A stretch of DNA of 43,900 nt, from assembly GCA_934232845.1 (NCBI GenBank), contig CAKQGD010000007.1, positions 1 through 43,900 of the forward strand. Direction: 5' to 3'. The translations under genes were made by a program, and so were the position numbers. Shown in pieces: positions 8,151 through 15,364 of the stretch. Position 1 is the first letter of the stretch, and each line of letters opens with the position of its first letter. The DNA comes from an uncultured Oscillospiraceae bacterium (lineage in GTDB: Bacteria; Bacillota; Clostridia; Oscillospirales; Ruminococcaceae). The notes under the pieces were generated by a model. That model did not search any database. It had not been told where the DNA came from and saw only the letters and a program-made list of their open reading frames with translations.

Positions 8151-9100
8151 TACAGCAATATCTCTGGTATTTTCTGATCTATGCCTGCCTCGGCTGGATG
8201 ACGGAGGTCTGCTATGCCGCCGTCACCACCGGAAAGGTCGTCAACCGCGGCTTTCTCAACGGGCCGGTCTGTCCCATCTACGGCGCGGGAATGTGCTTCG
8301 TGATCTGGGTGCTTTCTCCTTTTGAGAAAAATCCCGCTCTGCTGTTCTTGGGAGCGGTTGTGCTGACCTCTTTGCTCGAGGGCGTGACCGGCTTCGCGAT
8401 GGAAAAGCTTTTTCACCAGCGCTGGTGGGATTATTCCGATGTGCCGTTCAACATCGGCGGCTATGTCTGTCTGAAGTTTTCCATCCTATGGGGGCTGGGC
8501 TGTATTTTTGTACTGCGCGTCGTTCACACGCCGGTGCGCCATATCGTCGCATGGCTGCCGCACACACTGAGCACCGTTTTGCTCTGTGTCCTGTACGCGG
8601 TGCTGGCCGCCGATGTGCTGGCGACGCTGCGCACAATCGCCCGGCTCAACCGTCAGCTCGGTGAGATCGACGACGTCGCACAGAAGCTACACAAACTGTC
8701 CGACGAAATGACAGAGGACCTTACCGAAAACACCTTTGCCGCACTGGATAAAAGCGCGGGGCTGCAGCAGCGCGGCGCGTGGCTGAAAGAAGAGATGCGC
8801 CTGCTGGGCCTTGAATGGAAAGCCGACGCCATGGAACGCATAGACGAGGCGCGCGGCCAATTCGACGAGTACAAAGAAAACCTGCGCACGCTCTATGAGA
8901 CGCTGCAGGGCACGGCGGAGCTTGACCGCATCGACCGCATGGCCCGACGGCAAGAGCGCATCGACGAGCTGATCGCCCGTCAGGCCGCTCTGCTTGACCG
9001 CTCGTACTTCGGCATACAGCGCATGGTGCGTGCGTTTGGAGGAATGCGCTCAACGCTGCACTTCGACGCGCTTGAGGAACTGAAGCGCCATATGAAATAA
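8147..9100 (+). CDS. CmpB-family putative ABC transporter membrane protein
   Basis: The N-terminal half is a multi-spanning membrane domain of the family called putative ABC-transporter type IV (CmpB). It has YFLIYACLGWMTEVCYAA at the start, GFLNGPVCPIYGAG and GFAMEKLFHQRWWDYSD, with about five hydrophobic segments in residues 1-160. Residues from about 165 to 317 are hydrophilic, charged and helix-prone (EEMRLLGLEWKADAMERIDEA and after), probably a cytoplasmic coiled coil. No ATPase gene is adjacent, so a transport role is unproven. It is translationally coupled to dinB by a 4-base overlap, but a functional link to DNA repair is not established. A terminator follows at 9117. Confidence 0.75.
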   Translation: MIQQYLWYFLIYACLGWMTEVCYAAVTTGKVVNRGFLNGPVCPIYGAGMCFVIWVLSPFEKNPALLFLGAVVLTSLLEGVTGFAMEKLFHQRWWDYSDVPFNIGGYVCLKFSILWGLGCIFVLRVVHTPVRHIVAWLPHTLSTVLLCVLYAVLAADVLATLRTIARLNRQLGEIDDVAQKLHKLSDEMTEDLTENTFAALDKSAGLQQRGAWLKEEMRLLGLEWKADAMERIDEARGQFDEYKENLRTLYETLQGTAELDRIDRMARRQERIDELIARQAALLDRSYFGIQRMVRAFGGMRSTLHFDALEELKRHMK

Positions 9101-9116
9101 TACCCTGTTTGAAAAG

Positions 9117-9157
9117 CCGGTCTGAGTGCAAAAAACTCAGGCCAGCTCTTTTTTCTT
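9117..9157 (+). terminator. Terminator of the dinB operon
   Basis: GGTCTGAGT (9119-9127) pairs with ACTCAGGCC (9135-9143), one G-U wobble, followed by a T-rich run from 9148. Confidence 0.8.
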
Positions 9158-9160
9158 CGT

Positions 9161-9345
9161 TTAGGAAAAAAGCAAAACCGAATCCGCCGGCACTTTACAG
9201 AGCCCGCGCAGTGAGCTCAGATGGCAATCGGCAATTCTCTGACACCCCGCTCATACCGCGCGTATATCGTCCGGGATGTACCCGGCAACGGCGCCGCCTG
9301 CGCACGGGTCAAATCGGAATCTTTCCGTTTTGCATCGTCGGAAAA
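9161..9345 (-). pseudogene. Remnant of an XRE-family helix-turn-helix regulator
   Basis: On the minus strand a short frame reads DLTRAQAAPLPGTSRTIY then ARYERGVRELPIAI and meets a TGA at 9217-9219. This matches the recognition-helix half of XRE/HTH_3 repressors (DLTQ.Q.A..LG.SR..Y..YE.G.R.LPI). Shifting the frame restores the expected next helix, LSSLRGLCKVPADSVLLF, until a TAA at 9161-9163. The natural reading is a small regulator broken by a frameshift near 9220. Only about 55-60 residues' worth is recognisable, the N-terminus is eroded, and no binding site or promoter is evident. It fills part of the otherwise gene-free 9158-9536 interval. Confidence 0.6.
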
Positions 9346-9390
9346 GTACCCTGACTGTTTTTGAACCGTCAATTTTATCTGTTCTGTACC

Positions 9391-9427
9391 AAAAAAAGAC
9401 AAAGGCCCTTTTTCACCCCGGCCTTTG
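9391..9427 (-). terminator. Second minus-strand terminator-like hairpin
   Basis: CAAAGGCC (9400-9407) pairs with GGCCTTTG (9420-9427). On the minus strand it runs into TCTTTTTTT. It lies 45 bases beyond the main potD terminator and may act as a backup. Confidence 0.6.
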
Positions 9428-9471
9428 AAAAGCGAAGCAGTCTCATCGATCCTGTATGATTTTTTAATAAA

Positions 9472-9510
9472 AAGAACCGGAGCGCCTGCCAAGAGGCCGC
9501 TCCGGTTCTT
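9472..9510 (-). terminator. Terminator of the pot operon
   Basis: A 13-base perfect inverted repeat (AAGAACCGGAGCG at 9472-9484, its complement at 9498-9510) is flanked by T runs on both strands, so it can stop transcription either way. The stop codon of potD is 27 bases upstream on the minus strand. Confidence 0.88.
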
Positions 9511-9536
9511 TTTTCTTGAAGTCAAGCGCTGATTTT

Positions 9537-10649
9537 TCAGCTGATTTTCAGGTTCTCCCAAAGAGTGTTCAGATAAGAAAGCATGTCCGCGTCGAGGTTG
9601 CGATAGGCCAGACGGTTGTACTGCTCAGAGAAATCACCCAGATCGGGGTAAAGGATTTCCATCGCTTCTTCGCCCATGTCCTCGATATATCCCTCGTTTT
9701 CATAGACGACGCGGTTGGGAGAGGCATACCAGATATACTCGGCGTTCGCAATCGCGGGCTCCTCGCTGAGCATATAGTTGATGAAAATCTCGGCCAGCTC
9801 CTGGTTCTGGCAGCCGGTCGGAATGCACATCGCATCCACAAAATAGTTGGTCTGCTCCGGGTAATAGAACTGCAGATCCACCGTGTCGGCCTGCGCGTCG
9901 AGCATCGTAAAGTAATCCCCCGCGTAGTAGGAGGCAACCGCCGCCTCGCCGGATTCCATCATGTTGTAGATCTCATCCATCACATAGCTTTTGACAAGCG
10001 GGCGCTGCGCGAGAAGCTCGTCATAGGCGGCCTCCCACACGGCCTTGTCGGTGGAGTTGACGTCGAGGCCGAGCTTGTACATCGCCGTACCGAATGCATC
10101 GCGGGAATTGTTGTACTGCAGGATCTGGCCGGCGTATTTTTCGTTCCACATCAGCTCCCAGCCGGATGCGTCCGCGGAGTCCACCACATTGGCGTTATAG
10201 ATCACGCCGACCACTCCATAGGTGTAGGGAACGGTATACTCATTCTTTTCGTCGTAGTAAAGACCGCGGAAATCCTCCGTGATGTTCTCATAGTTGGGAA
10301 TATTGTCGTAATTGAGCGGCAGCAGCATTCCCTCATCGCGCATCCGGGCGATCATATAGTCCGACGGGATCACTACGTCGTAGCTGACGGCGCCGCTTTT
10401 AAGCTTGGCGTACATATCCTCATTACTGGCGTAGGTGTCGTAGTTGACGTTGACCGGCGTACCGTAGGTTTCCTCATACCAGCTTTCAAACGCGCTGACG
10501 GTATCAAGCGAGCCCTCGGAACCGTCGGAGATATATTCTCCCCAGTTGTAAACGTTGAGCGTAAGCGATTCCTTGGAACCGCAGGCGGACAGCGCCGCGC
10601 ACGACAGCAGCAGGGCGGCGGCCATGGCGAGGGAAAGAACTTTTTTCAT
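9537..10649 (-). CDS. potD: Spermidine/putrescine ABC transporter, substrate-binding lipoprotein
   Basis: This is the extracytoplasmic polyamine-binding protein of the PotABCD importer. The 370-residue precursor has a lipoprotein signal (KK start, hydrophobic core, lipobox Leu20-Ser-Ala-Cys23) and then a type II periplasmic-binding fold. The mature N-terminus LTLNVYNWGEYISD is the usual PotD opening, and its Trp and Tyr residues resemble polyamine-cage positions. The ATG overlaps potC by 4 bases. Ligand preference between spermidine and putrescine cannot be read directly. Some family members bind other cations, but the whole operon is Pot-like. Confidence 0.92.
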   Translation of the reverse strand: MKKVLSLAMAAALLLSCAALSACGSKESLTLNVYNWGEYISDGSEGSLDTVSAFESWYEETYGTPVNVNYDTYASNEDMYAKLKSGAVSYDVVIPSDYMIARMRDEGMLLPLNYDNIPNYENITEDFRGLYYDEKNEYTVPYTYGVVGVIYNANVVDSADASGWELMWNEKYAGQILQYNNSRDAFGTAMYKLGLDVNSTDKAVWEAAYDELLAQRPLVKSYVMDEIYNMMESGEAAVASYYAGDYFTMLDAQADTVDLQFYYPEQTNYFVDAMCIPTGCQNQELAEIFINYMLSEEPAIANAEYIWYASPNRVVYENEGYIEDMGEEAMEILYPDLGDFSEQYNRLAYRNLDADMLSYLNTLWENLKIS

Positions 10650-11509
10650 TGCGGGGATTCCTCCTTATGATGTGTTTTGTTATGATGCAAACGCTTTTTG
10701 CGGCGTCCGGACACGGCGTCTTCCTCGTCGCCGCCGATCAGATTTGTGACCAGCAGCAGCGTAAGAATCACGAAGAAAATGATCGTCGCGAGTGCATACA
10801 TTTTGGGCGTAACGGTCTTTTTCGTCATGTTGTAGATACGGATCGGCAGTGTCTGAAACCCGTTGCCCTGGGTGAAATAGCTGATGACGAAGTCGTCAAG
10901 CGACAGGGTAAACGCCATGATCATGCCGGTTGCGATGCCGGGAAGAATCTCGGGGATTTCGACTCTGAAAAACGCCTTGAGCGGCGAACAGCCCAGATCC
11001 ATCGCGGCCTCCGGCAGGGCGGGGTCCATCTGGCGCAGGCGCGGCAGCACCTGCAGAATCACATACGGCAGGCAGAAGGTGACATGCGCGATGAGCATCG
11101 TCCAAAAGCTCAGGCTCGTCGCAAAGCCAAAGAGCTGCCCCACGAATACGAACATCAGCATCAGAGAGATGCCGGTAATGATGTCGGGATTGACCATCGG
11201 AATATTGGTGACGGTATCCATCGCGGCCCGCAGCCAGCGGCGGCGCAGCTTGTCGATGCCGACCGCGGCGGCCGTACCCATGATCGTGGAGATCACAGAC
11301 GCCGTCAGCGCCAGCACAAGGGTGTTTTTCAGAGAGGTGAGCGTCACGTCGTCTGAAAACAGCTCGAGATACCATTTGAAAGAAAACTCGTCGAATACCG
11401 ACAGGCTCTTGGCGCTGTTGAAGGAAAACACGATCAAAATTACGATGGGCGCAAACAGAAACAAAAATACAAGACCGGTGTAAATACGGGCGGATCGTTT
11501 CATTTTCAC
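10646..11509 (-). CDS. potC: Spermidine/putrescine ABC transporter, permease
   Basis: A 287-residue inner-membrane permease of the binding-protein-dependent family. About six hydrophobic helices are seen, starting with IYTGLVFLFLFAPIVILIVF near residue 10. The EAA cytoplasmic loop (EAAMDLGCSPLKAFFRVEIPEILPG) sits near residues 175-200 and docks the PotA ATPase. The tail is basic and histidine-rich. It overlaps potB and potD by 4 bases. It is called PotC rather than PotB by length, by order in the operon and by the FAPIVILIVFSFN start. Confidence 0.92.
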   Translation of the reverse strand: MKMKRSARIYTGLVFLFLFAPIVILIVFSFNSAKSLSVFDEFSFKWYLELFSDDVTLTSLKNTLVLALTASVISTIMGTAAAVGIDKLRRRWLRAAMDTVTNIPMVNPDIITGISLMLMFVFVGQLFGFATSLSFWTMLIAHVTFCLPYVILQVLPRLRQMDPALPEAAMDLGCSPLKAFFRVEIPEILPGIATGMIMAFTLSLDDFVISYFTQGNGFQTLPIRIYNMTKKTVTPKMYALATIIFFVILTLLLVTNLIGGDEEDAVSGRRKKRLHHNKTHHKEESPQ

Positions 11510-12396
11510 ACCCCTCCGTACACGCGGCGGCCGGTCAGATAGCGCATCAGCGCCATGCTGGCGAGCAGAACCACCATCAGAATAAAGGCGATCGCCGCGG
11601 CAAAATGCAGATTGTTGGCGACGTACTGGCTCTCGATCGCGTCGCCGATCAGGTAGAATTTTCCGCTGCCGAGCTTCTGAGAAATATAAAACGTGCTGAT
11701 CGAGGGAACGAGCACCATCGTGATGCCGGAGATCACGCCCGGCATACTCAGCGGCAGCACCACCCGCTTTACAACGTGCAGGCTGCTGCAGCCCAGATCA
11801 CGCGCGGCCTCCAGCAGCTTTGTATCCATCTTGGCCATGACCGAATAGATGGGAAAAATCATATACGGCAGGTAGTCGTAGACCATGCCGACCACGACCG
11901 CGCTCTCCGTGCCGATAATGTGTACGGCAGGCAGATGCAGCGCCGTGAGCAGCGAGTTTAAAAGACCCGTATCCTGCAAAATCGTCATCCACGCGTAGGT
12001 GCGGATCAGAAAATTCATCCACATTGGCACCATAATCAGCGTGATTGCGGTCTTCTGCGCACGGGGAGAGGCCCGCGCGATCAAATAGGCAAAGGGATAG
12101 CCGATCACAAGGCAGATGACCGTCGAGATCACCGCCAGCTTTAACGACCGCAGAAAAATCAGAAGATAGGTGCGTACCTCCTGCATGGTGCCGTCGGCGG
12201 CGGCCACCTGTGAAGTGGCGGTGAAAAAGCGCGTGATATTGTCCGTAGTGAAATGAAAGTTGTTGTCCGTAAACGCATAGTACGCGATAAAGAGAAGCGG
12301 CACGACAATGAAAAGCGCCGCCCACACCGTGTACGGAGCAAGCGCGGCCCGGTAGGATGCCGCCGCGCGGCCCGGAGAAGCGGAAGCCTTTTTCAT
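11506..12396 (-). CDS. potB: Spermidine/putrescine ABC transporter, permease
   Basis: A 296-residue permease partner of PotC. The first helix (APYTVWAALFIVVPLLFIAYYAF) is followed by an extracytoplasmic loop, then further helices. The EAA loop reads EAARDLGCSSLHVVKRVVLPLSMPG. The N-terminal 15 residues (ASASPGRAAASYR) are low in complexity and cytoplasmic. It overlaps potA and potC by 4 bases each, so the operon is translated as a coupled series. Confidence 0.92.
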   Translation of the reverse strand: MKKASASPGRAAASYRAALAPYTVWAALFIVVPLLFIAYYAFTDNNFHFTTDNITRFFTATSQVAAADGTMQEVRTYLLIFLRSLKLAVISTVICLVIGYPFAYLIARASPRAQKTAITLIMVPMWMNFLIRTYAWMTILQDTGLLNSLLTALHLPAVHIIGTESAVVVGMVYDYLPYMIFPIYSVMAKMDTKLLEAARDLGCSSLHVVKRVVLPLSMPGVISGITMVLVPSISTFYISQKLGSGKFYLIGDAIESQYVANNLHFAAAIAFILMVVLLASMALMRYLTGRRVYGGV

Positions 12397-13511
12397 TCCT
12401 CTTCCCCGCTTTCTGCGTTGGAAAGCTCGTCAAGCTCGTTGCTGAAGGACGAGTAGTCGCCGAACATTCCGGAAAATTCGGATTTCTTCATGATGTGAAT
12501 CGCATCCGGTTCAAGGTAGATGCCGATCTGGTTGTCCACATCCACAAAATCCGTCGTCTGAATCATCCACTTAAAGCCTTTGATATCGACGATGATCTCA
12601 TAATGAACGCCCATAAACGTAACGCTCGTCACTACGCCGCGCAGCATGCCTTTTTCCGCCGGAACGATATCGACGTCCTCGGGACGGATGACGACGTCCA
12701 CAGGCTCGTTTTTATCGAAGCCCGCGTCAAGGCAGTCAAACGTGTGTCCCGAAAAGGAAACGCGCCGGTCGGCAAGCATCACGCCGTCTACGATGTTGCT
12801 CTCGCCGATAAAATCCGCCACAAAGGCGTTAACCGGCTCATTGTAAATGTCGATGGGCGTACCGATCTGCTGGATGCGCCCGCCGGACATGACGACAATC
12901 GTGTCCGACATCGAGAGGGCTTCCTCCTGATCGTGGGTCACGAAAATAAAGGTGATTCCCGTCTGCTTTTGAATGTTTTTCAGTTCCGCCTGCATATCCT
13001 TGCGCAGCTTGAGATCCAGCGCGCCGAGAGGCTCGTCAAGCAAAAGCACCTTTGGGTGACTGATCAGCGCGCGCGCAATCGCGACACGCTGCTGCTGTCC
13101 GCCGGACAGGCGCGTCACGCTGCGGTGTTCAAAGCCCTTGAGAGCCACAAGAGAGAGCATCTCGCCGACACGGCGCTCGATTTCGGCCTTGGGAATCTTT
13201 TGCTCGCGCAGAGGAAACGCTATGTTTTCAAACACGTTGAGATGCGGAAAAAGCGCGTACTTCTGAAAAACGGTGTTGACGCTGCGTTTGTGCGGCGGCA
13301 CATCGTTGATGCGTTCACCCAAAAACACAATGTCGCCCGCGTCGGGCGTCTCAAAGCCGCCGATCAGCCGAAGCATCGTGGTTTTTCCGCAGCCGGAAGG
13401 TCCGAGCAGCGTGATGAATTCATGGTCATAGATGGAAAGTTCGATTCCGTCGAGAACCGTCTCTCCGTCAAAGGCCTTTGTCACGCCGCGCAGTTCGATA
13501 ATCTTTTTCAT
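12393..13511 (-). CDS. potA: Spermidine/putrescine ABC transporter, ATP-binding protein
   Basis: The ATPase of the PotABCD polyamine importer. The 372-residue protein has Walker A (GPSGCGKTT, near residue 37), a Q-loop region, the signature LSGGQQQRVAIARAL, Walker B (VLLLDEPLGALD) and the H-loop THDQEEAL. A C-terminal TOBE domain holds IRPEDVDI. I chose the ATG at 13511 because MKKIIELRGVTKAF is the usual family opening. The frame is open to 13544, but those residues have no homology. A purine-rich GGGGAGAGGGG lies about 12 bases upstream. It is first in potA-potB-potC-potD and sits behind an unusually long leader. Confidence 0.93.
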   Translation of the reverse strand: MKKIIELRGVTKAFDGETVLDGIELSIYDHEFITLLGPSGCGKTTMLRLIGGFETPDAGDIVFLGERINDVPPHKRSVNTVFQKYALFPHLNVFENIAFPLREQKIPKAEIERRVGEMLSLVALKGFEHRSVTRLSGGQQQRVAIARALISHPKVLLLDEPLGALDLKLRKDMQAELKNIQKQTGITFIFVTHDQEEALSMSDTIVVMSGGRIQQIGTPIDIYNEPVNAFVADFIGESNIVDGVMLADRRVSFSGHTFDCLDAGFDKNEPVDVVIRPEDVDIVPAEKGMLRGVVTSVTFMGVHYEIIVDIKGFKWMIQTTDFVDVDNQIGIYLEPDAIHIMKKSEFSGMFGDYSSFSNELDELSNAESGEEE

Positions 13512-13915
13512 GATAAAACGCGCCCCTCTCCCCAAAAACGACAAAAAATAAGCGGCACCATACGGCGGTGCACGCTGTTACTTGTAAAGAGGTGCGGGCG
13601 GGGCTTTCTTCGCAGAAAGCCAGAAGGTCCCGTTCTCTAAAATCGGCGCAGAGTCTATATAGCAAAGATTACTTTTACTACTCTTATTGACCATTTCACA
13701 AGTTTGCGTGCCCGACGGCACTTGATTTTAAGTGATCAACTTATAAAATTTGAGCTTCTAACTCAATCAATAAGGCAACAGAAGTTGCCGCCGCCCTTCG
13801 CGGCTTTCGGCATCCGACCCGGCTGTCCGTGTGGCCTTGGCCCGGCGGCAGTCATCCGGCGGGCGGTCGATATCTTGCTTGGGAAAGACTCCAACGTCCT
13901 TTTTTCCAATTGAGA
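13512..13915 (-). promoter_or_regulatory. Long structured leader of the pot operon (candidate regulatory RNA)
   Basis: About 400 nt lie between the predicted start point and potA, without a credible gene. Several clean hairpins are visible: GGCAAC-AGAA-GTTGCC (13774-13789), TTGAT/ATCAA (13722-13739) and GTGCC/GGCAC (13708-13721). A very GC-rich section at 13786-13870 repeats CCGGCGG. I could not match it to a riboswitch class I know; guanidine, lysine, TPP, cobalamin, glycine, M-box, ZTP and c-di-GMP cores were looked for by eye. The function is unknown. Confidence 0.4.
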
Positions 13916-13921
13916 TATCTC

Positions 13922-13950
13922 ATTTTAACAAGAAAAAAAGTCTGTGTCAA
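13922..13950 (-). promoter_or_regulatory. Promoter of the pot operon leader
   Basis: Minus strand TTGACA (13945-13950), 17-base spacer, TAAAAT (13922-13927). Confidence 0.78.
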
Positions 13951-13990
13951 TACATTTGAAAAAACTGTCGGAATGCGAAAAAAAGCCTCC

Positions 13991-14004
13991 TTTTTGATCA
14001 AAAA
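13991..14004. promoter_or_regulatory. 14-base palindrome between divergent promoters
   Basis: TTTTTGATCAAAAA is a perfect palindrome lying between the leftward pot promoter and the rightward azl promoter. It could be an operator, but an AT-rich palindrome of this length can also arise by chance. Confidence 0.3.
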
Positions 14005-14023
14005 AGCTGTGCGCCGCATCCCA

Positions 14024-14052
14024 TAGACGCCCAGCGCCGCACGTGTTAAAAT
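14024..14052 (+). promoter_or_regulatory. Possible promoter of azlCD
   Basis: TAGACG (14024-14029), 17-base spacer, TAAAAT (14047-14052). The -35 matches consensus at four of six positions. Confidence 0.5.
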
Positions 14053-14079
14053 AATTCCTGTCATTCTGGGCAAAAAAGC

Positions 14080-14117
14080 GTCTCCTTATACCGAGACGGA
14101 GACTTTTGGCTTTTTGA
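14080..14117 (+). terminator. Hairpin with T run in the azl leader (possible attenuator)
   Basis: GTCTCC (14080-14085) pairs with GGAGAC (14098-14103), followed by TTTTGGCTTTTTG. It lies between the predicted promoter and azlC, so it could attenuate the operon. A run of T on the other strand would let it act leftward too. Confidence 0.4.
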
Positions 14118-14173
14118 TTTTATAAATACGGCCGGCGGCTTTTCGCCCTGTGCCAAAGAGAAGGAGAAAACTC

Positions 14174-14755
14174 ATGCATTCCCATGCGTTTGGCCGCCAG
14201 ACAAGGGCTTTTGCGGCGGCTTTCCCGCACACCGTTCCGGTGCTGCTGGGCTTTTTTGTACTGGGAGCCGCGTTCGGCATGCTGATGCAGTCGAGCGGCT
14301 TTTCCCCCATGTGGGCGCTCTTCATGAGCGCGGTCGCCTTCGGCGGCAGCGTGCAGTTCGCTGCGATTCCGCTGCTGCTGTCCCCGTTCGATCCCATCGG
14401 AGCGTTCCTCCTGAGCCTGATGGTCAACGCCCGGCATTTGTTTTACGGACTTTCTATGCTAGAAAAATACAGCTTTCTCGGGCTGCGCCGCCTTTTTTTG
14501 ATCTTCGGCCTTTGTGACGAAACGTTTTCGATCGTATCCTCCGCCGAAATCCCCGACGATGTGGAACCGGGAGATTTTTATCTCGCGGTGACCTTTCTCG
14601 ACTATTTTTACTGGACGTTCGCATCGTTTCTCGGAGCGGCGGCGGGCAGCCTGATTTTGTTCGATACCACGGGGATGGATTTTGCCCTGACGGCTCTGTT
14701 CGTGGCCCTCTTTCTCGAACAGATGAAAAAGAAGGAAAACCGCGTATTCGGCTGA
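14174..14755 (+). CDS. azlC: Branched-chain amino acid exporter AzlC, cut short by an in-frame TGA
   Basis: AzlC and AzlD form a branched-chain amino acid exporter. The visible 193 residues carry the AzlC landmarks: the VPVLLGFFVLGAAFG helix, a GSVQFAAIPLL segment, the NARHLFYGLSM motif and the FGLCDETFSI motif. The usual length is about 230-240 residues. Here a TGA at 14753-14755 stops translation in the cytoplasmic loop (EQMKKKENRVFG). The same frame continues without any shift for 39 more codons that look like the missing last two helices. Either this is a recent nonsense mutation, a base-call error, or read-through occurs. Start at 14174 is supported by AAGGAG 6-8 bases upstream. Confidence 0.85.
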   Translation: MHSHAFGRQTRAFAAAFPHTVPVLLGFFVLGAAFGMLMQSSGFSPMWALFMSAVAFGGSVQFAAIPLLLSPFDPIGAFLLSLMVNARHLFYGLSMLEKYSFLGLRRLFLIFGLCDETFSIVSSAEIPDDVEPGDFYLAVTFLDYFYWTFASFLGAAAGSLILFDTTGMDFALTALFVALFLEQMKKKENRVFG

Positions 14756-14875
14756 ATCGGCGCGGGCTGCGCGCTCGCGGCGCGCCTTCTCTTCGGCGCA
14801 GACGGCATGGTGCTGCCCGCGATGGCGGCGATTCTTGCCGTGCTTCTTCTGGGAAGGAGGCGTTTGTGCAAATGA
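14756..14875 (+). pseudogene. azlC: Detached 3' end of azlC, in frame after the TGA
   Basis: Codons after the TGA read a Gly/Ala-rich stretch, then LLFGADGMVLPAMAAILAVL and a basic end, as expected for the C-terminal helices of AzlC. The frame ends at TGA 14873-14875, which overlaps the azlD ATG at 14872. This 4-base ATGA overlap is the coupling one would expect from an intact azlCD pair, and it shows the original stop was here. Confidence 0.75.
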
Positions 14876-15201
14876 GCAGTCCCGAAATTTTTGCAATGAT
14901 CCTTGCGGTGGCCCTCGGCACCGCCGTGACGCGCTTTCTTCCGTTTTTTCTCTTTCCAAAGGGAAAAGAACCTCCTAAGGCCGTACGGGATCTCGGCCGG
15001 ATGCTTCCCGCCGCCGCGATGGGCCTGCTGCTGGTCTACTGTCTGCGCCAGACAGAGTTTCTCGTCTGGCCGCACGGCCTGCCTGAAATGATCGCCGCAG
15101 GCGCAACCGCCGTGGTGCATCTGTGGAAAAAGAACGTCCTGCTCAGTATCGCAGGCGGCACGCTGCTGTACATGTTCTTGGTGCAGGTGGTTTTCGCATA
15201 G
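14872..15201 (+). CDS. azlD: Branched-chain amino acid exporter small subunit AzlD
   Basis: AzlD is the small, four-helix partner of AzlC. The 109-residue protein has the family pattern: an N-terminal helix ending in GTAVTRFLPFFLFP, a charged loop, LGRMLPAAAMGLLLVYCL and a C-terminal helix pair. The ATG at 14872 overlaps the ancestral azlC stop. A GTG at 14866 lies 5 bases after GGAAGGAGG and is an alternative start, giving 111 residues. A terminator follows at 15214. Confidence 0.88.
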   Translation: MSSPEIFAMILAVALGTAVTRFLPFFLFPKGKEPPKAVRDLGRMLPAAAMGLLLVYCLRQTEFLVWPHGLPEMIAAGATAVVHLWKKNVLLSIAGGTLLYMFLVQVVFA

Positions 15202-15213
15202 ATAAGGCGCGTC

Positions 15214-15252
15214 AAGGCTCCGTCCCCCGGCATCCCGGAGGACGGAGCTTTT
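15214..15252 (+). terminator. Terminator of azlCD
   Basis: GCTCCGTC (15217-15224) pairs with GACGGAGC (15241-15248), followed by TTTT. Confidence 0.8.
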
Positions 15253-15306
15253 CGGCCGCGGCTCTGCCGTTCCTTTGTCAAATTCCCCAAAACACCGCTT
15301 TTTTCG

Positions 15307-15335
15307 TTGCGGCAAAGGGAATGCGGGTGTATAAT
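15307..15335 (+). promoter_or_regulatory. Promoter of the phosphohexomutase gene
   Basis: TTGCGG (15307-15312), 17-base spacer, perfect TATAAT (15330-15335), about 30 bases before the start codon. Confidence 0.75.
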
Positions 15336-15364
15336 GGTGGCAGAAAACAGCAGGAGGGGATTTC

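Noticed and set aside
9217..9561. 114-codon minus-strand open frame overlapping the potD 3' end and terminator
   Set aside because: It crosses a strong terminator and has no start signal. Only its last 30 codons resemble an XRE protein, reported as a pseudogene.
13512..13950. A known riboswitch in the potA leader, such as a guanidine or ZTP type
   Set aside because: ACACGG and GCCGCCGGGC-like blocks are suggestive, but the other conserved elements and their spacing are missing.
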